In this document: in pieces, positions 1-4,321 of the stretch
How the letters are laid out: every line of letters starts with the position of its first letter
Position numbering within the stretch: position 1 is the stretch's first letter
NCBI GenBank assembly: GCA_007131745.1
Contig: SLPX01000374.1
Coordinates: 1 to 7,930 of the forward strand
DNA from: Myxococcales bacterium
GTDB taxonomy: Bacteria > Myxococcota > Polyangia > HGW-17 > SLPX01
Length of the DNA: 7,930 bases
Direction: 5' to 3'
The notes under the pieces: model-generated
What the model saw: the letters and a program-made list of their open reading frames with translations, nothing else
What the model was told of the DNA's origin: nothing
Databases searched by the model: none
Made by a program: the position numbers and the translations under genes

Positions 1-41
1 GGTTTGTCCGCTGCCGTAAACAAACAGGCTCGCTCGTTCCA
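1..41. repeat. 41-bp direct repeat, copy 1
   Basis: This 41-base segment is identical to 259-299. It begins GGTTTGTCCGCTGCC and ends CGCTCGTTCCA, and contains an internal GTTTGT/ACAAAC inverted pair. Read on the minus strand it encodes NERACLFTAADKP. In the same frame the next codons (42-53) give I-D-R-G, matching I-D-R-E beside copy 2 although the DNA there differs at several positions, including two synonymous changes. The minus frame stays open rightward to at least about position 130. It starts at the window edge, so the unit may continue to the left. It could be a fragment of a repeated coding element or a structured intergenic repeat; the data do not decide. Confidence 0.9.
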
Positions 42-177
42 GCCTCTGTCAATAAGGCCAGGCGAATATAGCTTGGTCTGCCGAGGTCTGAAAGATGAAG
101 CAGGTCTCCGGAACAAGCCGGCGTCAGAAGCCCGCTGCCCGAAGGGCTGAAGGGATTCGGCCGAGTCGACGACGAAG

Positions 178-192
178 CTCCCCCTAGGGGAG
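178..192. other. Short inverted repeat (hairpin)
   Basis: CTCCCC at 178-183 pairs with GGGGAG at 187-192 around a 3-base loop. The core CCCCTAGGGG (181-190) is a perfect palindrome. No T-run follows, so it is not a convincing terminator. It lies between the two direct repeats. Confidence 0.5.
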
Positions 193-213
193 GTTCAAAC
201 GGCGACGTCCGGC

Positions 214-225
214 GGTTCCGGAACC
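214..225. other. 12-bp perfect palindrome
   Basis: GGTTCCGGAACC at 214-225 is a perfect palindrome with no spacer. It could be a protein-binding site or part of a folded repeat RNA; no partner gene indicates which. Confidence 0.4.
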
Positions 226-232
226 TGCGGAA

Positions 233-265
233 ACAAGACCTCGGCCCTTTTACACCGAGGTTTGT
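233..265. other. Hairpin leading into repeat copy 2
   Basis: The arm at 233-244 (ACAAGACCTCGG) pairs with 255-265 (CCGAGGTTTGT) with one bulged G at 237, giving 11 base pairs around a 10-base loop. The right arm overlaps the first 7 bases of direct repeat copy 2. Upstream context of copy 1 is outside the window, so whether the hairpin belongs to the repeat unit cannot be seen. Confidence 0.5.
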
Positions 266-299
266 CCGCTGCCGTAAACAAACAGGCTCGCTCGTTCCA
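259..299. repeat. 41-bp direct repeat, copy 2
   Basis: Identical to 1-41 over all 41 bases, 258 bases downstream. On the minus strand it sits in a 68-codon open frame (401 down to 195, TTG start, TGA stop) reading IDREWNERACLFTAADKP and then a Lys/Arg- and Pro-containing tail. The same peptide core occurs at copy 1. Confidence 0.9.
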
Positions 300-343
300 C
301 TCGCGGTCGATAGAGCAAGGTGCAAAAAAAGGGTTCGGTCGCG

Positions 344-407
344 GGTTTGTCCGGGAAACGCTTTTTGTGGTAGACTCAGGCTTGAAGGGTTGAACTGACA
401 AACAGGC
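344..407. repeat. Split third copy of the repeat ends
   Basis: GGTTTGTCCG at 344-353 equals the first 10 bases of the 41-bp repeat, and ACAAACAGGC at 398-407 equals repeat bases 20-29. The distance between them has grown from 9 bases in the full repeat to 44. The ends can pair as GTTTGTC/GACAAAC (7 bp). The segment ends 22 bases before the lipoprotein start codon. A weak sigma70-like promoter (TTGTCC 347-352, 18-base spacer, TAGACT 371-376) falls inside it; this is suggestive only. Confidence 0.5.
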
Positions 408-429
408 GCCAGGGTTTTAATCAGAATCA

Positions 430-2118
430 ATGTTTAAAAAGAAGGTAAACCTAACGACGGCTCGTATTGCTTTAAGTGTGATTCGCAGTTTTGTATTAGG
501 TTTGTTTCTTTGTGGTTGCCTTTTCGATCATTCCGGAATTTCTTCAGTTACGGAAGATGCAGGAATAATCGTAGACGGCGATTTTGACGAAAGTCCGGTT
601 TCCGACGAGGGCGGCGTGCCGGACGAAGACGCTGCAGTAACCGACGCACAGGTGGACGGGGGAATGATCCGTTGCTCCGTGCCGGATGCGCCCGTACTGC
701 ATCCCGAGGACGCTATCAACCAGATCGCTTTCAACAACATCCTGCAGAATTCTACGACTCCGGTTTTCCGCGCTTCTGCAACTTGTGATGGTGATTTTTT
801 CGATACATTTCAACTGGAACTGAATACAGCTTCAGATTTCAGCGGTAGTTCTTATACCGAGACATTTCAAAGCGGGTACGCGCCCGGCGCAAGATACAAT
901 CTCAAGACCACCGATGCACTCGGTCTGCCCACGACCGGCCGCGCAACCTATTACGTCCGTGTGCGGGCTTCCGCGGACGGTGGAAACACCTGGAGCGACC
1001 CGTCGACAACAAACCACCCCATTTGGACATTTACGTACAAAAGCTCGGGCGATCGAGCGGACTGGTTCCAGACGACCGACGAACAGTTTAATACGGGAAC
1101 ACTCGATGACACTAAGATTTCGGGATCAAACAGTGTAGAGTTGTCGAACCTACCGGATGGTGAGAGCAGGCCGGTGGAAACTCTGATAACGTCCACGACG
1201 ATTCAAAACACATCCGGAAACTATGTCGGTTCGTTTTCCTACAACCACGATCATCCCTATGGAAGCAATCTCTGTATTGTTTTTGTCAGGATGGATCCGG
1301 TACGGACGCTCTCCGTGACATACGGAGGAAATCCCATGACAAGTATGGCACTTGCGGACGCTGCGGGCGACACCGACCAAATCACTGTTAGAGGTGAAGC
1401 CTTTTATCTTTTCGACCCGCCTGTCGGACAGAATAACGTTGCTGTCACCATTTCCGGTGGAAACGGACGCGCTACGACATTCGCCTACTCTTTGACCGAC
1501 ATCACGAGCATAAGATATTCAAGTACAAACAACGGAACAGACCAAAATACCATGACTCTTGACATTCCGAGTGTCGCGGGAGATTTGGTCCTGGATTTCT
1601 ACGGATGGTCGCATTCCGCGGAATCCATCACAGATTGGGGCGTCGGCCAGACCGGAATCGATGATCAAAACGTAAACGGCCAGAATTCCAGGGGCGCATC
1701 CAGTTGGACGGAAGCTACGGGCAACCCATCAAGCAACAGCGCCACAAAAAGCAACACCAACGGAACATGGTACGCTTTGGGCATGTCATTCGAGTCGTCC
1801 TCCGTGGCCGGGAAAGGAACTATCTTGTCTCCTCCGGTCCAATTCCGCTGGGTTCCGGGGAGAACCAACTGGGGAAGCGTAGAGGTAGAAGCTACTACGA
1901 AAATCGGAAACAGCATAACGGTGCAGGTGCTAAACGCTACAAAATCGCCGATAAACCAAAAAAGCTGCACCGTGCAAGACGGCGCGGTTTCCTGCTTGAT
2001 CGATCTTTCCGACTTGGTTGCCACCGGCGACAATGCCACCCTTTATCTTTCTGCGACACTGAATTACGGCGGGGGAGATACGCCGAGATTAAACAACTGG
2101 ATGGTGAAGTGGGATTGA
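430..2118 (+). CDS. Putative secreted lipoprotein with acidic tether and beta-sandwich domains
   Basis: A 562-residue exported protein of unknown function. The N-terminus has basic residues (KKK at 3-5, R12, R19), a hydrophobic stretch (21-29) and a lipobox LCGC that makes Cys30 the likely lipidated residue after signal peptidase II cleavage. Residues 31-80 contain no Lys or Arg and at least 13 Asp/Glu, a flexible acidic tether common in large lipoproteins of Myxococcota-type bacteria. Residues about 85-205 look like a fibronectin-III-like sandwich (YYVRVRA and DGGNTWSDPS near 174-192). Residues about 250-455 resemble a beta-rich domain seen in bacterial exoproteins, with the TYGGNPMT signature at 297-304. 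Residues 460-562 form a third beta-rich segment ending NNWMVKWD. Cys82/Cys119 and Cys513/Cys522 could form disulfides. No catalytic motif is visible, so binding or adhesion is only a guess. The Shine-Dalgarno match is poor (AGGG at 411-414), but the signal peptide supports this start. Confidence 0.88.
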   Translation: MFKKKVNLTTARIALSVIRSFVLGLFLCGCLFDHSGISSVTEDAGIIVDGDFDESPVSDEGGVPDEDAAVTDAQVDGGMIRCSVPDAPVLHPEDAINQIAFNNILQNSTTPVFRASATCDGDFFDTFQLELNTASDFSGSSYTETFQSGYAPGARYNLKTTDALGLPTTGRATYYVRVRASADGGNTWSDPSTTNHPIWTFTYKSSGDRADWFQTTDEQFNTGTLDDTKISGSNSVELSNLPDGESRPVETLITSTTIQNTSGNYVGSFSYNHDHPYGSNLCIVFVRMDPVRTLSVTYGGNPMTSMALADAAGDTDQITVRGEAFYLFDPPVGQNNVAVTISGGNGRATTFAYSLTDITSIRYSSTNNGTDQNTMTLDIPSVAGDLVLDFYGWSHSAESITDWGVGQTGIDDQNVNGQNSRGASSWTEATGNPSSNSATKSNTNGTWYALGMSFESSSVAGKGTILSPPVQFRWVPGRTNWGSVEVEATTKIGNSITVQVLNATKSPINQKSCTVQDGAVSCLIDLSDLVATGDNATLYLSATLNYGGGDTPRLNNWMVKWD

Positions 2119-2320
2119 TCACTACATAGAGCCTGTTGCAAAACAAAGAGTCGATGAGCCGCCACGCCTGAACCGGCTTCAGTTCAATAAAACTTTTTTT
2201 CGAATCCAAAACAGCTTTGCGCGACGTCACAAAAGTACCGGTTGGGTCGATACAGATTGACGATCCGGCTGGATGAGTATTTCATGGAAAGACAAAACAA
2301 TTGATTTCGGGAGAAAACAA
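2119..2320. other. Intergenic spacer with possible insertion-sequence remnant
   Basis: These 202 bases separate the lipoprotein gene from the sigma cassette. At 2129-2144 is GAGCCTGTTGCAAAAC, which resembles terminal inverted repeats of transposons carrying a CTGTTGCAAA core. On the minus strand, 2230 to about 2127 reads a short frame ending in KPVQAWRLIDSLFCNRL, the kind of tail seen where a transposase frame runs into its terminal repeat. No opposite end or target duplication is visible. CTGAA/TTCAG (2168-2172, 2178-2182) with a T7 run further on (2194-2200) is at best a weak terminator for the lipoprotein gene. Confidence 0.4.
2309..2313 (+). promoter_or_regulatory. Ribosome binding site fixing the 2321 start
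   Basis: GGGAG lies 7 bases before ATG 2321. The earlier in-frame ATG at 2273 has no comparable site and would put 16 polar residues in front of an otherwise normal signal peptide, so 2321 is preferred. Confidence 0.7.
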
Positions 2321-3160
2321 ATGAACAAAAGAAAAGAGAGAGCAGAGTTCCTCTCGGCTGCGATATCACTTCTGTTTGTATGTACGATCTTTTTTGCATG
2401 GATCCCCAGCGCTTCGGCCGAACCTCCGGAAAAAAGCGCAGAATTGGAACGGCCGGCAAAAAGCGAAGTTTCAGAACAGGTTGATGGAGAAAGTCAGACT
2501 GAGGTGGAGCCCGCGCCCAAAGAAGGGTCACCGCAAACAGAAAAGCCAGACGTGAAACCTGTTTTGCCTGGGGATTTTAAAGGAGCCGCTCCGCCACCGC
2601 TGCATACGATCCTGACGCCCGAAGTCGTTGAAAAGCTGTCGCAGGAGCAACTCTACAATCTCTTGCAAGAGTGGCAGCAGGACATGCGAAGGGCGGAGAT
2701 GCGACGTGGTTTGAGAAGACATGACGATATGCACGGTGTTCCCGAAAATGTCATGGCCTTGGCTGTCTCGATTGTAGTTCCGGTGACGCTCTTCATGTGC
2801 ATCCTGGGAATCATCATAGCCGTGATTATTTACAAGGCCCGCAAAGATAAACAGCTTCAGATCACCTTGCGCGCCATGGTGGAAAAGGGAGTATCGATTC
2901 CAACGGAGCTGATCGCGCCTCCTCAAAAAAAGAGAAATGATCGCAGAAAAGGCATCTTGCTTCTGGCCGCCGGCTTGGGTGTCTCCATCGGTTTGGCGTT
3001 TATCGGCATCTGGGATGAGGAGGCTCTCAGGGGCGCGGGGGTGGGACTCGTGCTGGTGTGTTTGGGAGTAGGCTACCTGATAGTTTCGCGAATGGGAGGG
3101 GGAAACAATGGAAACGGCGCAGAGAGTATTTCAGAAGAAAAAAGAACAATTGAAACGTGA
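2321..3160 (+). CDS. DUF6249-like membrane protein, first gene of the sigma cassette
   Basis: A 279-residue envelope protein of unknown function. Residues 1-33 are a Sec signal peptide with a hydrophobic core (11-28) and an ASA cleavage site after Ala33. Residues 34-92 are a Pro/Glu/Lys-rich, probably disordered segment. Residues 97-135 are predicted helical and charged (EVVEKLSQEQLYNLLQEW). Three membrane segments follow: about 144-171, 211-230 and 238-257. The part from 172 (ARKDKQLQITLRAMVEKG, then IPTELIAPP, a basic stretch RRKG, and two adjacent membrane helices) has the layout of DUF6249 proteins, small membrane proteins often encoded beside ECF sigma factors. The cytoplasmic RAMVEKG-IPTEL segment is the hallmark. 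The gene lies 60 bases before the sigma gene on the same strand. Envelope sensing or modulation of the sigma factor is inference from position. Confidence 0.85.
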   Translation: MNKRKERAEFLSAAISLLFVCTIFFAWIPSASAEPPEKSAELERPAKSEVSEQVDGESQTEVEPAPKEGSPQTEKPDVKPVLPGDFKGAAPPPLHTILTPEVVEKLSQEQLYNLLQEWQQDMRRAEMRRGLRRHDDMHGVPENVMALAVSIVVPVTLFMCILGIIIAVIIYKARKDKQLQITLRAMVEKGVSIPTELIAPPQKKRNDRRKGILLLAAGLGVSIGLAFIGIWDEEALRGAGVGLVLVCLGVGYLIVSRMGGGNNGNGAESISEEKRTIET

Positions 3161-3220
3161 AACGCACTGCTGCAGTCGTGACGAATAACTTTTGATAATT
3201 GGTAAAAAAGAAACAGCAAG

Positions 3221-3832
3221 ATGTTTGCCGACTCGGACCTGATCTCGCGGACCTTGATCCTTGATGATCGCAACGCATACGGAGAACTGGTCCGGCGTCA
3301 CGGGTCCGCGGTTCGCAACCTGCTGCGCAAACTCACGGCAGGAGATTGGGCACTGGCAGATGACCTGGCCCAGGACACTTTCATCCTTGCTTACCGCAAG
3401 CTCGGCAAATTCCGCGGCGAAGCGGGTTTTTCTACGTGGTTGTACCGAATCGCAACCAACCTGTTTCTCTCCCACTGCAGAAAAACCAAGAGAAGGGGTG
3501 AAATCTCCGGTGATGGATCGACTGTTGGAGGAAACCTGCAAAAATCGGATACAAAAGCGGAATCATTTGATCAGGCACGGGGACCGGCCACACAACGGGG
3601 CAGCGATCAATCAGCCGAGAAACGGGCCGCGTTGCACATGGATATTGAAAAGGCCATGCTGTCGCTGAATGAGTTCGAGCGCGCTGTTGTTTCACTCGTT
3701 TATTTTTGCGGGCTTCCAGATACCCGGGCCGCTGCGATGTTGGACCGCCCCCTGGGCACGATCAAGACCACACTCGCGCGTTCAAAAGAGAAATTGCGAT
3801 CCCGGCTCAAGGCGTGGAGTGAAACCGGATAA
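3221..3832 (+). CDS. ECF-type RNA polymerase sigma factor
   Basis: A 203-residue group IV sigma factor that would direct RNA polymerase to a specific regulon. Residues 4-36 (DSDLISRTLILDD, then YGELVRRHGSAVRNLL) are the usual sigma region 2 opening. Residues 47-85 carry region 2.2-2.4 (DDLAQDTFILAYRKL, FSTWLYRIATN), which binds core polymerase and the -10 element. Residues 92-140 are a polar linker longer than usual. Residues 142-196 form region 4 with the helix-turn-helix PLGTIKTTLARSKEKLRSRL that reads the -35 element. No region 3 is present, as expected for ECF factors. The Shine-Dalgarno before ATG 3221 is weak, but the N-terminus aligns with the family start. The downstream gene at 3910 encodes a probable membrane anti-sigma factor. 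No obvious autoregulatory promoter was found in the 60-base gap upstream, so the cassette may be transcribed from before 2321. Confidence 0.95.
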   Translation: MFADSDLISRTLILDDRNAYGELVRRHGSAVRNLLRKLTAGDWALADDLAQDTFILAYRKLGKFRGEAGFSTWLYRIATNLFLSHCRKTKRRGEISGDGSTVGGNLQKSDTKAESFDQARGPATQRGSDQSAEKRAALHMDIEKAMLSLNEFERAVVSLVYFCGLPDTRAAAMLDRPLGTIKTTLARSKEKLRSRLKAWSETG

Positions 3833-3840
3833 AAACAATC

Positions 3841-3864
3841 ACAGGTGTGATAACAGGTGTGATA
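3841..3864. repeat. Perfect 12-bp tandem duplication
   Basis: ACAGGTGTGATA occurs twice head to tail (3841-3852 and 3853-3864) and is followed by ACA, the start of a third unit. It begins 8 bases after the sigma factor stop codon and ends 45 bases before the next start codon. It looks like a recent slippage duplication or a paired direct-repeat binding site. Confidence 0.9.
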
Positions 3865-3898
3865 ACATGAATGTAATGGATAAAGATACGGTCGAGAC

Positions 3899-3902
3899 GG
3901 AG
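3899..3902 (+). promoter_or_regulatory. Ribosome binding site for the 3910 gene
   Basis: GGAG lies 7 bases before ATG 3910 and is stronger than the site before the sigma gene. Upstream ATGs at 3867, 3871 and 3876 are out of frame or followed at once by a stop, so 3910 is the start. Confidence 0.6.
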
Positions 3903-3909
3903 AATCGAA

Positions 3910-4254
3910 ATGGTTGAAAAACAAACCGATGATTGGCTGGATGACCTCTTGAGAGAGGAACCTCCTCACATCCATGAAAACGGTTTCACCCGAAGAGTGC
4001 TGGAAGAATTGCCCGGACGGACGGCCGGATCCGGGATGAAGGCTTTTGTATTGATATTGTCGGCCGTGATCGGATGCATACTTTACATGTTCATCTTTCC
4101 GGGAGCGTCTTATCTTTCCGAAACCCTGGTCAGGGCTTTCATGGCTGAAACATGGCTCAATCCCGGTCTCCACTTGGACTCGATCATCACAGCCGTTGTG
4201 CTTACAGCGGGTATATCTTGGTTCGGAGTGTTTCTGGCCACCGCGGATGGATGA
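3910..4254 (+). CDS. Small two-helix membrane protein, probable anti-sigma factor
   Basis: A 114-residue protein with a cytosolic N-terminal segment of about 42 residues, then two predicted membrane helices (about 43-65 and 91-110) and a very short tail. The N-terminus reads DDWLDDLLREE at 7-17 and GFTRRVLEELP at 25-35. This acidic helix followed by a GFT-x-RV-x-x-x-LP motif matches the short membrane proteins commonly encoded directly after ECF sigma factors. By analogy it would bind the sigma factor and hold it at the membrane. There is no zinc-binding His-x3-Cys-x2-Cys motif; the only Cys (56) is inside the first helix, so it is not a ZAS-type anti-sigma factor. It follows the sigma gene by 77 bases on the same strand. 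Anti-sigma activity is inferred from layout, not from a named domain. Confidence 0.8.
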   Translation: MVEKQTDDWLDDLLREEPPHIHENGFTRRVLEELPGRTAGSGMKAFVLILSAVIGCILYMFIFPGASYLSETLVRAFMAETWLNPGLHLDSIITAVVLTAGISWFGVFLATADG

Positions 4255-4260
4255 TTGAAA

Positions 4261-4319
4261 TTTCACCGTTATATGATAATCAGTTGCGGTTTCTGAAACA
4301 GACAAAAACACCGGTGAGA
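4261..4319 (+). promoter_or_regulatory. Inverted repeat covering the lysC-lysA ribosome binding site
   Basis: TTTCACCG at 4261-4268 can pair with CGGTGAGA at 4312-4319 (one T-G wobble) across 43 bases. The right arm contains GGTGAG (4313-4318), the likely Shine-Dalgarno for ATG 4322. Pairing would hide the ribosome binding site. The gap is long and the arms short, so this may be chance. The segment is too short for a lysine riboswitch. Confidence 0.25.
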
Positions 4320-4321
4320 TT

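Larger units (their letters stand above)
195..401 (-). pseudogene. Possible fragment of a repeated coding element
   Basis: A 68-residue minus-strand frame with a TTG start spans repeat copy 2. The reason to list it is that its central peptide (IDR, one variable residue, then WNERACLFTAADKP) recurs at copy 1, where flanking codons for Ile and Arg are changed synonymously (ATC to ATT, CGC to AGA). That hints at past protein-level selection. Against this, the frame is short, has no clear ribosome binding site, is proline-rich and has no recognisable domain. I do not recognise the family. It may be debris of a multicopy element or a chance frame in a repeat. Confidence 0.2.
1..429. other. Repeat-rich region without a confident gene
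   Basis: No supported gene lies in these 429 bases. They contain two identical 41-bp direct repeats, a split third copy near the right end, a 12-bp palindrome, two hairpins and a run of seven A's at 324-330. I see no tRNA, no complete transposase and no recognisable riboswitch. The last 80 bases must contain or lie near the promoter of the lipoprotein gene at 430. Confidence 0.7.

Noticed and set aside
1..311. CRISPR array
   Set aside because: Only two full repeat copies with a 217-base gap, far longer than a spacer, and no cas gene in the window.
1665..2039. 124-codon minus frame and a 141-codon plus frame (1704-2129) over the lipoprotein C-terminus
   Set aside because: Both lie inside the lipoprotein gene, have no ribosome binding site of note and give Arg/Lys- or Pro-rich peptides without domain character.
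2273..2320. Earlier ATG start for the DUF6249-like gene
   Set aside because: No good ribosome binding site, and it adds 16 polar residues before a standard signal peptide; GGGAG before 2321 fits better.
3841..3864. CRP/FNR-like operator in the tandem repeat
   Set aside because: TGTGA half-sites occur twice but as direct repeats, not as the inverted pair these regulators need.
4255..4280. Sigma70 promoter TTGAAA / GATAAT before lysC-lysA
   Set aside because: The spacer is only 14 bases (11 to the alternative TATGAT), too short for a convincing promoter.
4255..4321. Lysine riboswitch before lysC-lysA
   Set aside because: Lysine riboswitches are well over 150 bases with several stems; only 67 bases are available and the consensus elements are absent.
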